Shown here in pieces: positions 40,452 through 49,055 of a DNA stretch of 64,000 bases (positions are counted from its first letter, which is position 1; each line of letters opens with the position of its first letter). A program made the position numbers and the translations under genes. The notes below the pieces were generated by a model that was not told where the DNA came from, ran no database searches, and was given only the letters and a program-made list of their open reading frames with translations. This DNA is from Chryseobacterium oranimense (GTDB lineage: Bacteria > Bacteroidota > Bacteroidia > Flavobacteriales > Weeksellaceae), in the NCBI RefSeq assembly GCF_025244725.1, contig NZ_CP104203.1:2728001-2792000 (forward strand), given 5' to 3'.

Positions 40452-43046
40452 ATGAACTTAAACCAATATACTGTAAAATCACAAGAAGCCATCCAGGCAG
40501 CACAGCAGACTGCTATGGAATTTGGTAACCAGAGTATTGAACCGCAACATATACTTGAAGGTATTTTTCAGGTAGATGAAAATATTTCGCCTTTCCTATT
40601 AAAAAAGTCTGAAGCAGACGCCAATCTGGTTAGGGAGAGAAACAGAGAAAATATAGAAAAGCTTCCAAAAGTTCAGGGAGGAAATATTTATCTTTCTCAA
40701 TCGGCCAACAAAGTTTTGCTGGACGCCCCGAATGTTGCCAAAAAAATGGGCGACGAATATGTAACAATCGAGCATTTATGGTTATCATTACTGGAAACCA
40801 GTTCTGAAGTATCCAAAATGCTGAAAGATATGGGCGTTACCAAAAGTCTTTTGGAAGGTGCCATTAAAGAATTAAGAAAAGGAAGTAAGGCAACCTCTGC
40901 AAGTTCAGAGGAGACTTACCAGTCTTTAAATAAATATGCTAAAAACTTTAACGAATTAGCAGCGGAAGGAAAGCTGGATCCGGTGATCGGGCGTGATGAA
41001 GAAATCAGAAGAGTGCTGCAGATTCTTTCGAGAAGAACAAAAAACAATCCGATTCTTATCGGAGAACCCGGTGTAGGGAAAACCGCAATTGCAGAAGGTA
41101 TTGCACACCGTATTATTTCAGGGGATATTCCTGAAAACCTTATGGACAAGACTTTATATTCACTGGATATGGGTGCTCTGATTGCCGGAGCTAAATATAA
41201 AGGTGAGTTTGAGGAACGACTGAAATCTGTAGTGAATGAAGTGATCAAATCTGAAGGACAGATCATTCTTTTTATCGACGAGATCCACACTTTGGTGGGA
41301 GCAGGAGGCGGTGATGGAGCTATGGATGCGGCCAACATTCTTAAACCCGCTTTGGCAAGAGGTGAATTAAGAGCGATTGGTGCCACCACTTTGAATGAAT
41401 ACCAAAAGTATTTTGAAAAAGATAAAGCACTGGAGCGACGTTTCCAGAAAGTAATGGTAGAAGAGCCGGATACGGAGTCCGCGATTTCCATTCTGCGTGG
41501 TATTAAAGATAAATATGAGGCTCACCACAAAGTAAGGATCAAAGATGAAGCAATCATCGCCGCGGTGGAAATGTCTCAGAGATATATTTCAGACCGTTTC
41601 TTACCGGATAAGGCCATTGACCTTATTGATGAAGCTTCTGCAAAATTGAGAATGGAGATCAATTCAAAACCGGAAGAGCTGGATGTTCTGGACAGAAGAT
41701 TAATGCAGCTGGAAATTGAGTTGGCCGCCATTTCAAGAGAAGGAAACCAGACTAAAATTGACCATTTAAAAGAAGATATTTCAAAAATTTCCGAAGAAAG
41801 AAATGAGATTAATGCAAAATGGCTGAAGGAAAAACAAAAATCTGAGGATTTAACACAGATTAAAAAAGATATTGAGTCTTTGAAACTGGAAGCAGAAAAG
41901 GCTTCAAGGGCAGGAGACTATGCAAAAGTAGCAGAAATTCAGTACGGAAAAATAAAGGAGAAAGAAGATGCTTTGCAAAAACTCGAACTGGAAATGCAAA
42001 ATCATCAGAATGAATTGATTAAGGAGGAAGTCACTGCTGAAAATATTTCCGAGGTCATTGCAAAATGGACGGGAATTCCTGTCACCAAGCTTCTTCAGTC
42101 CGAAAGAGAAAAGCTATTGAACCTTGAAGCTGAGCTCCACCACCGTGTAGTTGGACAGGATGAAGCTATCGGGGCAGTTGCAGACGCGATCAGAAGAAAC
42201 AGAGCGGGATTGAGTGATGAGAAAAAACCTATCGGGTCTTTCTTATTCTTAGGAACAACAGGGGTCGGTAAAACGGAGCTGGCTAAAGCGCTGGCAGAGT
42301 ATTTATTTGATGATGAGAATAACATGACCAGAATCGACATGAGTGAATACCAGGAAAGACACAGTGTTTCCAGACTGGTAGGAGCTCCTCCGGGATATGT
42401 AGGTTATGATGAAGGCGGGCAGCTGACGGAAGCGGTAAGAAGAAGACCTTATTCTGTAGTTCTGCTTGATGAGATTGAAAAAGCGCATCCTGATGTGTTC
42501 AATACATTGCTTCAGGTCTTGGATGACGGACGTCTGACAGACAATAAAGGGCGTGTGGTGAATTTCAAGAATTCGATTATCATTATGACTTCGAATTTAG
42601 GTTCCCATCTGATCCAGGAGAATTTTGAAAATATTACGGACGAAAACCAGGATGAGATCGTCAATAAAACCAAGGAAGAAGTTTTTGATCTTCTGAAACA
42701 GACCTTGCGACCTGAATTCCTGAACAGAATAGATGAAGTGGTACTGTTCCAGCCTTTAAGCAGAAAAGAAATCGGAAAAATTGTTCAGTATCAGCTGAGA
42801 GGTTTTAATGAGATGCTGGCCAAGCGCAATATTATCATGACTGCCACTCAGGATGCCATAGATTATCTGATGAATAAAGGATATGATCCTTCTTTCGGAG
42901 CGAGACCACTGAAAAGAGTGATCCAGCAGGAAGTTTTAAATAAATTATCCAAAGAGATCCTTGCAGGAAAAGTAAATGACGGCGACAGGATTGCCCTGGA
43001 TTATTTCGAAGAGACCGGTTTGGTTTTCAGACCGGCAGATCAATAA
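40452..43046 (+). CDS. clpB: Disaggregase chaperone ClpB
   Basis: This 864-residue AAA+ protein rescues aggregated proteins with DnaK. Two nucleotide-binding domains are present: GEPGVGKT (first Walker A) and GTTGVGKT (second), with VVLLDEIEKAHPDVF. The N domain and the middle coiled coil (LKEKQKSEDLTQIKKDIESL-type repeats, about residues 410-530) are complete. It is monocistronic, ending at a terminator. Confidence 0.97.
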   Translation: MNLNQYTVKSQEAIQAAQQTAMEFGNQSIEPQHILEGIFQVDENISPFLLKKSEADANLVRERNRENIEKLPKVQGGNIYLSQSANKVLLDAPNVAKKMGDEYVTIEHLWLSLLETSSEVSKMLKDMGVTKSLLEGAIKELRKGSKATSASSEETYQSLNKYAKNFNELAAEGKLDPVIGRDEEIRRVLQILSRRTKNNPILIGEPGVGKTAIAEGIAHRIISGDIPENLMDKTLYSLDMGALIAGAKYKGEFEERLKSVVNEVIKSEGQIILFIDEIHTLVGAGGGDGAMDAANILKPALARGELRAIGATTLNEYQKYFEKDKALERRFQKVMVEEPDTESAISILRGIKDKYEAHHKVRIKDEAIIAAVEMSQRYISDRFLPDKAIDLIDEASAKLRMEINSKPEELDVLDRRLMQLEIELAAISREGNQTKIDHLKEDISKISEERNEINAKWLKEKQKSEDLTQIKKDIESLKLEAEKASRAGDYAKVAEIQYGKIKEKEDALQKLELEMQNHQNELIKEEVTAENISEVIAKWTGIPVTKLLQSEREKLLNLEAELHHRVVGQDEAIGAVADAIRRNRAGLSDEKKPIGSFLFLGTTGVGKTELAKALAEYLFDDENNMTRIDMSEYQERHSVSRLVGAPPGYVGYDEGGQLTEAVRRRPYSVVLLDEIEKAHPDVFNTLLQVLDDGRLTDNKGRVVNFKNSIIIMTSNLGSHLIQENFENITDENQDEIVNKTKEEVFDLLKQTLRPEFLNRIDEVVLFQPLSRKEIGKIVQYQLRGFNEMLAKRNIIMTATQDAIDYLMNKGYDPSFGARPLKRVIQQEVLNKLSKEILAGKVNDGDRIALDYFEETGLVFRPADQ

Positions 43047-43078
43047 GTAGTTTTTTTCATATATATTATTTTTGTAAG

Positions 43079-43116
43079 TAAGTGGTGCAGCCCAATCTGC
43101 ATCACTTATTTTTTTG
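43079..43116 (+). terminator. Terminator of clpB
   Basis: TAAGTGGTGCAG (43079-43090) pairs with CTGCATCACTTA (43097-43108) with one G-T pair, followed by a T run. Confidence 0.85.
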
Positions 43117-43195
43117 AGGATCAAATTTATCTAAATACTGTGAAATATTTGTACATTTATATTCCAAACAAATTACTAACTAAAACAAAATCAGT

Positions 43196-43372
43196 ATGAA
43201 AAAGTTAAAAAGAAATGCACTAAAAACCATTTTAGGTGGAAAAAAAGATTGCAGATGTATAACAATAACTTATTCTGACGGATCTGTAAGCAGCAACTGC
43301 GTTACAGAATACTGTACCGAAATAAGTCTTGCCTGTGCACAGACAGAATGTCAACCAGTTCTTGAGCTTTAA
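43196..43372 (+). CDS. Double-glycine leader peptide, Cys-rich, copy 1
   Basis: This 58-residue protein is shorter than usual ORF cut-offs. The leader MKKLKRNALKTILGG (residues 1-15) ends in the double-glycine processing site used by peptidase-containing ABC exporters. The mature part has six cysteines (19, 21, 35, 40, 47, 52). The leader matches that of the peptide 12 bases downstream, so the two form an operon. A bacteriocin-like or signalling role is inferred from the leader. Confidence 0.8.
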   Translation: MKKLKRNALKTILGGKKDCRCITITYSDGSVSSNCVTEYCTEISLACAQTECQPVLEL

Positions 43373-43383
43373 AAATTAATCTT

Positions 43384-43536
43384 ATGAAAAAGCTAAAAAG
43401 AAATGAATTAAAGAAAATCAGCGGCGGTGTTTTTGCTGAAATAGTAGAGTGCGATATCAACATGAACTGTCCTACCGGCTTGTGCTGCTCAACAGGAAAT
43501 ATCTGCAGAGATCCCAGAAGATATCCTTGTATTTAA
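43384..43536 (+). CDS. Double-glycine leader peptide, Cys-rich, copy 2
   Basis: This 50-residue protein has the leader MKKLKRNELKKISGG. The mature part has six cysteines in the order C-x5-C-x4-CC-x5-C-x7-C (residues 23, 29, 34, 35, 41, 49), with the segment NCPTGLCCSTGNIC. The CC pair in that spacing resembles small disulfide knots such as hevein-like and ICK peptides. No modification enzyme is encoded nearby. It is followed by a terminator. Confidence 0.8.
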   Translation: MKKLKRNELKKISGGVFAEIVECDINMNCPTGLCCSTGNICRDPRRYPCI

Positions 43537-43558
43537 GAAAAATCTCATAAAGTAATAA

Positions 43559-43590
43559 CCCTCAGGCTATCTGAGGGTTTATTATTTTAT
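43559..43590 (+). terminator. Terminator of the leader-peptide pair
   Basis: AACCCTCAG (43559-43567) pairs with CTGAGGGTT (43573-43581), followed by a T-rich run. Confidence 0.8.
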
Positions 43591-43708
43591 ACCTTAATTC
43601 ACAATCCGTAAAAACACGGAAAATAAACAGGAAAAAACACATCAGTTTAGTGCTTATTTTTTACGAAATTTGCACTACTAACTAACATTCTTTTATAAAA
43701 CTAACGTT

Positions 43709-44251
43709 ATGGAAACAAACCCTACTTTTGAGAGCGGATCGCCTGAAGCCGTTTCAGGCACCAATACTATCGCCTCTGATCTTATTCAGAAGCTGGTAGA
43801 CAACTACAGAAATAACCAGATGCAGGCCGTGAATAAAGAATTAGGAATTACAGATTCCCACGCGATCTGGTTTGATCTTCCTAAACTTAAAAAATTCATT
43901 GCCCGTATAGAGAATGAAGCACAAAAAGTAAATCCCGGAGTTTCTGAAGAAGATCTAGGCATCAGATTCTATTATGCAGCCTATCCAAAAGCTGAAGACT
44001 GGGCTGTGATGGAAAACCACCCTGTAGAACTGGAATATGCAGAAAGACATACCCTGGTGATGATCCCTACTTTGAAAAAAGCAGATGAGAACGGGGAAAT
44101 GCTTAATTATGATTTCTCTCCTTTAAATGCCGGTCCCTCATTGGCCATGGCATCGAAAAATGGCGAAACCATTTCTCCGGAAACGATAGCTGAAAACCAT
44201 GGAGCTCTATCCCCACCGGAAAATCCAAAGGTCGAGCAGTTTTCTAATTAA
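43709..44251 (+). CDS. Protein of unknown function, first in a two-component unit
   Basis: This 180-residue soluble protein has no signal peptide. It contains NKELGITDSHAIWFDLPKLK, a helical block KFIARIENEAQKVNPGVSEE, and LGIRFYYAAYPKAEDWAVME, then a Pro/Ser/Asn-rich tail. I do not recognise the family. It is 23 bases before a membrane protein that overlaps a histidine kinase gene, so it belongs to that unit. Confidence 0.7.
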   Translation: METNPTFESGSPEAVSGTNTIASDLIQKLVDNYRNNQMQAVNKELGITDSHAIWFDLPKLKKFIARIENEAQKVNPGVSEEDLGIRFYYAAYPKAEDWAVMENHPVELEYAERHTLVMIPTLKKADENGEMLNYDFSPLNAGPSLAMASKNGETISPETIAENHGALSPPENPKVEQFSN

Positions 44252-44274
44252 AATAATTAATTTCCACAACACAC

Positions 44275-44931
44275 ATGACTGATTTTCAGAATATACTTCA
44301 ACAATCTTTAATCTGGGCCGAAGGCCTCGCTGCCATAATATCCATTATTTACTTTAACAGCAGTAAAGAAAGACACTGGAAGTATTTTTCCCTTTACCTT
44401 ATACTTATGTTCCTGTGTGAAGTAGTAGGAAAATGGGGACATTTATTCATAGAATATGACAAGCCCAAGTTTTACAATTACTTTGTCATTCCGGTTGAGT
44501 TCCTTTTCTTTTATTGGCTTTATGCTTCAAAATCGTTAGGGAAACCAAAACTGTTCTATTTTTTGTCTCTATTATATTTATTGTCATTTCTCCCCAGCGA
44601 ATCCTTTTTCACTTCCAAAAAGATAATTTTCTCTTTTAATTATACTTTTGGATGTTTAATACTCATGGTACTCGTTATTATGGAATATTATAAGCAGATT
44701 AACTCTTCCGATATTCTGAATTTCAGCAGGAACAAAATGTTTTACATTAACCTGGGGGTCACCTTATTTTACATAGGAACACTTCCCTTCTGGACATTTT
44801 TTACTCTTATAAAAAATTACAGAGAAATTTATAATGTTTATTTTTCCTATTTTCTGATTTCAGGAATCATCATGTATTTATTATTCTCAATTTCATTCAT
44901 ATGGGGAAAACAGAGCTCTTCACAACCTTGA
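44275..44931 (+). CDS. Multi-pass membrane protein next to a histidine kinase
   Basis: This 218-residue protein has about six or seven hydrophobic helices separated by short polar loops (NSSKERHWKYF, YKQINSSD, KNYREIYN). No domain is recognisable. Its last 31 bases overlap the histidine kinase gene, so translation is coupled and it may act as the input part for the kinase, which itself has only one helix. Confidence 0.75.
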   Translation: MTDFQNILQQSLIWAEGLAAIISIIYFNSSKERHWKYFSLYLILMFLCEVVGKWGHLFIEYDKPKFYNYFVIPVEFLFFYWLYASKSLGKPKLFYFLSLLYLLSFLPSESFFTSKKIIFSFNYTFGCLILMVLVIMEYYKQINSSDILNFSRNKMFYINLGVTLFYIGTLPFWTFFTLIKNYREIYNVYFSYFLISGIIMYLLFSISFIWGKQSSSQP

Positions 44932-45686
44932 TCTTATTCAATATTTTCTTTGTATTGTTTGTTATCGCAGTGATGGTTTATATCCGCAAATACAAACAAC
45001 GCAAAAGAGAATATATGAATGAAATTGAAGTAAAAAACGAAATTCACAAGCGTGAGCTCCTCGCCACACAGCTTGAAATTCAGCAGGCGACCATGCAGCA
45101 GATAGGCCGCGAGCTTCATGACAATATCGGGCAGAAACTGACACTGGTAAGCCTTTATACCCAACAGCTTCTCTACGAAAACAGAGTTCCCGAGGTAAGC
45201 GAAAGGATCGATCAGGTGTCTCAGATCATCAACCAATCGCTCCAGGACCTCAGAAGTCTTTCAAAAACCCTGACAGACGACAATATAAACCAAAAGGAAA
45301 TTGTAACTTTGATTCAGGAGGAGGTAGACAATACCAATACGTTTAAAAGGTGCAACGTGACTTTTGAACATAATTTCAGACAGCTTGATCTGAGCTTTGT
45401 TCACAAAAATGTACTGCTCAGGATTACCCAGGAATTTATCCAGAACAGCATCAAGCATGCCAACTGCAAAAATATCCTGATCAAACTGAATACGTCTGAA
45501 GATATACTCTGGGAGCTGGACCTTAAAGATGACGGTATTGGATTTGACAGCGAGAAAATAAAATCAAACGGCATAGGCCTGACCAATATGAAAAACAGAG
45601 CGGCGATCATAGGTGCCGATTTCACTCTTGAAAGCCAGGAAAATACCGGAACTTCACTCCATATTATTTTAAAGAAACAGCCATGA
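44901..45686 (+). CDS. Sensor histidine kinase (NarX/LytS-like)
   Basis: This 261-residue kinase has one transmembrane helix (about 7-28) and a coiled-coil linker. The phosphoacceptor His73 lies in IGRELHDNIGQKL (HisKA_3-type), and the ATP-binding domain shows EFIQNSIKHAN and DDGIGFD plus NGIGLTNMKNRA. It overlaps the membrane gene before it and the response regulator after it (ATGA). Confidence 0.92.
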   Translation: MGKTELFTTLILFNIFFVLFVIAVMVYIRKYKQRKREYMNEIEVKNEIHKRELLATQLEIQQATMQQIGRELHDNIGQKLTLVSLYTQQLLYENRVPEVSERIDQVSQIINQSLQDLRSLSKTLTDDNINQKEIVTLIQEEVDNTNTFKRCNVTFEHNFRQLDLSFVHKNVLLRITQEFIQNSIKHANCKNILIKLNTSEDILWELDLKDDGIGFDSEKIKSNGIGLTNMKNRAAIIGADFTLESQENTGTSLHIILKKQP

Positions 45687-46324
45687 AAAAAACAATAGTG
45701 ATTGTTGATGATCACGTACTTATTGCCAAAGCACTGGAAGGAATTATTGATAATTTTAATGAATTTGAAGTCATCTACGTATGTGAGAACGGAAAAGACC
45801 TGATCCAGAAATTTGAAGATAACGGTAAAATCCCGGATATTGTTCTGCTGGACATCAGTATGCCTATTATGGATGGCTTTGAAACTGCCGCCTGGCTTAC
45901 ACTGCACCATCCGGACATCAAAGTGATGGCACTTAGTATGCAGGGAGACGACAACAGTGTTATTAAAATGATCAAAAACGGAGCAAAAGGATATTTGCTG
46001 AAAAATACCCACCCGAAGGATCTGGAAACTGCCCTCACAAAATTAAATTCTGATGGATTTTTCTACCCGGAATGGGCTTCAAAAATTATATTCTCAAACC
46101 TGAACAAGGAAAAGGAAGCAGAAAATGCTGTAAAAATATCCGACCGCGAAAGAGAATTCCTGAAATACACCGTCACAGAGCTAAGCTACAAGGAAATTGC
46201 AGACAAAATGTGCTGCAGCCCGAGAACGGTAGAAAGCTACAGAGATCAGTTATGTGATAAGCTGGATCTTAAAACGAGGGTTGGACTGGCTGTTTTTGCT
46301 ATTAAAAATGGTTTTGCTGGCTGA
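45683..46324 (+). CDS. Response regulator, LuxR/NarL family
   Basis: This 213-residue regulator has a receiver domain with Asp57 in LLDISMPIMDGF and a Lys in GYLLKNTHP, then a LuxR-type HTH (YKEIADKMCCSPRTVESYRDQ). It overlaps the kinase gene by 4 bases. The target promoters are unknown; the neighbouring M43 protease genes are possible targets, by position only. Confidence 0.92.
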   Translation: MKKTIVIVDDHVLIAKALEGIIDNFNEFEVIYVCENGKDLIQKFEDNGKIPDIVLLDISMPIMDGFETAAWLTLHHPDIKVMALSMQGDDNSVIKMIKNGAKGYLLKNTHPKDLETALTKLNSDGFFYPEWASKIIFSNLNKEKEAENAVKISDREREFLKYTVTELSYKEIADKMCCSPRTVESYRDQLCDKLDLKTRVGLAVFAIKNGFAG

Positions 46325-46528
46325 TCGAAAGACAGTAAATAAAATTAAAAACATAAATCAATTCAGACATATCGCCTAATTATTTTAAACAAAAATAGGT
46401 TTAATTATAAAATATTTTAAACACACATTGGTGATATGATTAAAATTCAACCAAAACACTTAAAAACAAAATAATATTCAATATCAACAAGCTTTGAATG
46501 AAAAATATTCAAATATTTGCAGAAATAT

Positions 46529-46560
46529 TTTGCGTATTAATTTTTTATAATATAAATTTG
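46529..46560 (+). promoter_or_regulatory. Bacteroidota promoter of the first M43 gene
   Basis: TTTG (46529-46532), a 20-base spacer, and TAAATTTG (46553-46560) fit the TTTG-N20-TAnnTTTG pattern, 25 bases before the ATG. Confidence 0.7.
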
Positions 46561-46585
46561 GGGACCAAACCATTTATAATTTATT

Positions 46586-47602
46586 ATGAAAAAACTATTA
46601 TTCGGAGCTCTCGTTCTGGGCTTCATGTCAGCGTGTAACAGTGATAATATTTCAAACCAGGAGGAAATATCCCAGGATCCGGGTGCTCCTGCAGGGTTTA
46701 CCAATGCAAAAAGAGGTTGCCCTTCCGACCTTATAAGAGAGAAGAATCTTCAAAATGATCCGGCACTGAGAGCCAGATTTGAAGCCAATGAATTACAATC
46801 TGAAAAATTTTCAAGAGATTTAACGATGGGTAAGGTACTTGCCGACGGAACCGTTGAAATACCGGTTGTCTTCAATGTAATCTACAATACTTCCACACAG
46901 AATATTTCTGATGCAAGAATTGCAGAACAGATCGCAGTACTGAATGCAGATTATGGAGCAACCAACACGGATATTAATAAAATACCTGCAGCATTTCAGC
47001 CATCTGCCGCTGGGAATGTTAAGATCAGCTTCAAGCTGGTAGCAACCAACCGTAAGCAATATACAAAAACAGGCTGGAGATCGGATCTGGAAGAAATGAA
47101 AAAATCCACAACAGGAGGGATTAATGCAACCGATCCTACTAAAAACCTGAACATCTGGGTAGTTAATTCTATTCTTGACGAAAATAGCCAGCCGGGAACT
47201 CTTGGGTATGCCTACTACCCTGAATCTGCAGGGCTATGGTATGACGGTCTTGTAATAGGTTATCAATATATCGGAAAAACAGGTGCTTCCGCTCCGTTTA
47301 ACTTAGGAAGAACCGTTACACACGAAGTGGGCCACTACTTAAACCTGCCTCACCTTTGGGGATCTTCCGACACAGGCTGCCAGACCGATTACTCTAATGA
47401 TACCCCAGTTTCTCCGGGACCTAACTACGGTACTCCTACTTACCCACTAAACAGAGTTTGCGGAGGAGTAAGCCGTTCCCAAATGTTTATGAACTATATG
47501 GATTATGTAGATGATAAAGCTATGTTCATGTTCTCTGCCAACCAGAAAACAAGAATGCAGGCTGTAGTAGCTGCAGCCGGACCAAGAGCCGGATTAAGAT
47601 AA
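46586..47602 (+). CDS. M43 (pappalysin-like) zinc metalloprotease lipoprotein, copy 1
   Basis: This 338-residue lipoprotein has the signal MKKLLFGALVLGFMSAC (Cys17), then CNSDNIS. The zinc motif HEVGHYLNLPH (HExxHxxGxxH-like), a Met-turn YMDYVDDKAMFMFS, and the C-terminal RMQAVVAAAGPRAGLR match the pappalysin/M43 family. It probably cleaves secreted or cell-surface proteins. A closely related gene follows at 48007. It is monocistronic, with a strong promoter and terminator. Confidence 0.9.
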   Translation: MKKLLFGALVLGFMSACNSDNISNQEEISQDPGAPAGFTNAKRGCPSDLIREKNLQNDPALRARFEANELQSEKFSRDLTMGKVLADGTVEIPVVFNVIYNTSTQNISDARIAEQIAVLNADYGATNTDINKIPAAFQPSAAGNVKISFKLVATNRKQYTKTGWRSDLEEMKKSTTGGINATDPTKNLNIWVVNSILDENSQPGTLGYAYYPESAGLWYDGLVIGYQYIGKTGASAPFNLGRTVTHEVGHYLNLPHLWGSSDTGCQTDYSNDTPVSPGPNYGTPTYPLNRVCGGVSRSQMFMNYMDYVDDKAMFMFSANQKTRMQAVVAAAGPRAGLR

Positions 47603-47630
47603 TTAGTATCCAAATTAACTTAAATATAAG

Positions 47631-47658
47631 AGCCTGAAGGAAACTTCAGGCTTTTTTA
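47631..47658 (+). terminator. Terminator of the first M43 gene
   Basis: GCCTGAAG (47632-47639) pairs with CTTCAGGC (47644-47651), followed by TTTTTT. Confidence 0.85.
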
Positions 47659-48006
47659 ATGATCATTATTTTAAGACCTATCTATCAGGAATCTTGGAAA
47701 AAAATTTTTCTATTAATAGAATTTAAGCTTAAAAATTACTTGCTGAAATCCTTATTAATAGTAAGCCAAACAATCTATTTAAGACTCTAAAAAAATTAAA
47801 ATTTTACTATGAATTTTAAAAATCTAAAATTATTTTTCTTTCATTATTAAAATTAAGATAAAATTAAATAAAAGACAAATTAACAAACAAAACAATAATA
47901 AATCGAATTAAAAATTACCATATCTTTAATAAAAATCAAAAATAATTTGCATAATAATTTCTAATCATATAAATTCACAATCTGAAATTATACAAAATAA
48001 CAACTT
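47659..48006. promoter_or_regulatory. AT-rich spacer with the promoter of the second M43 gene
   Basis: This 348-base spacer is very AT-rich. A promoter TTTG (47946-47949), N20, TAAATTCA (47970-47977) matches the one before the first M43 gene. I see no other gene. Confidence 0.6.
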
Positions 48007-48999
48007 ATGAAAAAACTATTATTGGGAGCCGCTGTATTAGGCTTTATGTCAGCTTGTAACAGCGACAATATGTCCAACCAAAATGAAGATCCTGCAAATG
48101 AAAACATTGCTTCAGCAGGATTGACGCAAAGAGTATGCGCCTCCGAAGAGGTAAGACAGGAAGCTCTAAAAAACAATGCGCAGCTCAGACAAAAATTCGA
48201 TGCCCTGGAAGCCAATACTGAAAAGTTTGCTGCTGATTTACAGATGGGAAAAGTTCTTGCAGATGGTACTGTGGAAATTCCTGTAGTAGTCAATGTTTTA
48301 TATAACACTGCTGCACAAAATGTATCTGATGCCAGAATTGCAGAGCAGATTGATATTTTGAATGCAGACTATGGAGCAACCAATTCCGACATTTCAAAAA
48401 TTCCTGCAGAATTTCAACCGGTAAGCGCAGGAGATACAAAAGTAAGATTCAAATTAATTAATACTGTGAGAAAATCCACTACCACTTCTTCATGGGCCAC
48501 TAATGATAGCATGAAGAAATCTTCAACCGGTGGAATTGATGCAACTTCACCTTCAAATTATTTAAATATTTGGGTAGTTGGAAGTATGGGTAATATATTA
48601 GGATATGCAACTTTCCCGGAATCAGCCGGATTATGGAATGACGGAGTGGTAATTGCCGCACCCTATTTTGGAAAAACAGGAGCTTCCGCACCTTATAATT
48701 TAGGAAGAACTGCCACTCATGAAGTAGGACATTACTTAAATCTAAGACATATATGGGGAGATGCGAAATGTGGAAATGACCTTGTTGCAGATACTCCTAC
48801 ACAAACTACTTCAAACGGAGGTTCCCCTACCTATCCTTTATACAACAGATGTAGCGGTGTTCAAAGATCCGTAATGTTTATGAATTATATGGATTATGTG
48901 AATGATGCTGCAATGTTTATGTTCTCAGCAGGACAGAAAGCAAGGGTTCAGTCCGTAGTAGCTTCCACAGGAGCAAGAGCCGGATTAAGAGTTTATTAA
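48007..48999 (+). CDS. M43 (pappalysin-like) zinc metalloprotease lipoprotein, copy 2
   Basis: This 330-residue lipoprotein starts MKKLLLGAAVLGFMSAC (Cys17). It aligns with the upstream gene along its whole length: HEVGHYLNLRH, YMDYVNDAAMFMFS, and the end RVQSVVASTGARAGLR. It likely arose by duplication. The linker between LPH and DYSNDTP is shorter here, giving a slightly shorter catalytic region. Promoter and terminator are separate, so the two genes can be controlled apart. Confidence 0.9.
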   Translation: MKKLLLGAAVLGFMSACNSDNMSNQNEDPANENIASAGLTQRVCASEEVRQEALKNNAQLRQKFDALEANTEKFAADLQMGKVLADGTVEIPVVVNVLYNTAAQNVSDARIAEQIDILNADYGATNSDISKIPAEFQPVSAGDTKVRFKLINTVRKSTTTSSWATNDSMKKSSTGGIDATSPSNYLNIWVVGSMGNILGYATFPESAGLWNDGVVIAAPYFGKTGASAPYNLGRTATHEVGHYLNLRHIWGDAKCGNDLVADTPTQTTSNGGSPTYPLYNRCSGVQRSVMFMNYMDYVNDAAMFMFSAGQKARVQSVVASTGARAGLRVY

Positions 49000-49020
49000 T
49001 AACAATTTGATTTCAATAAA

Positions 49021-49055
49021 AAGCGCCTGAATTTTCAATTCAGGCGCTTTCTTTA
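49021..49055. terminator. Bidirectional terminator of M43 copy 2 and the M1 peptidase
   Basis: AAGCGCCTGAATT (49021-49033) pairs perfectly with AATTCAGGCGCTT (49037-49049), with T runs on both strands. Confidence 0.85.

Noticed and set aside
40916..41491. Open frame of 191 codons on the minus strand inside clpB
   Set aside because: It lies wholly within a well-supported clpB gene and has Ser-rich composition typical of an antisense shadow.
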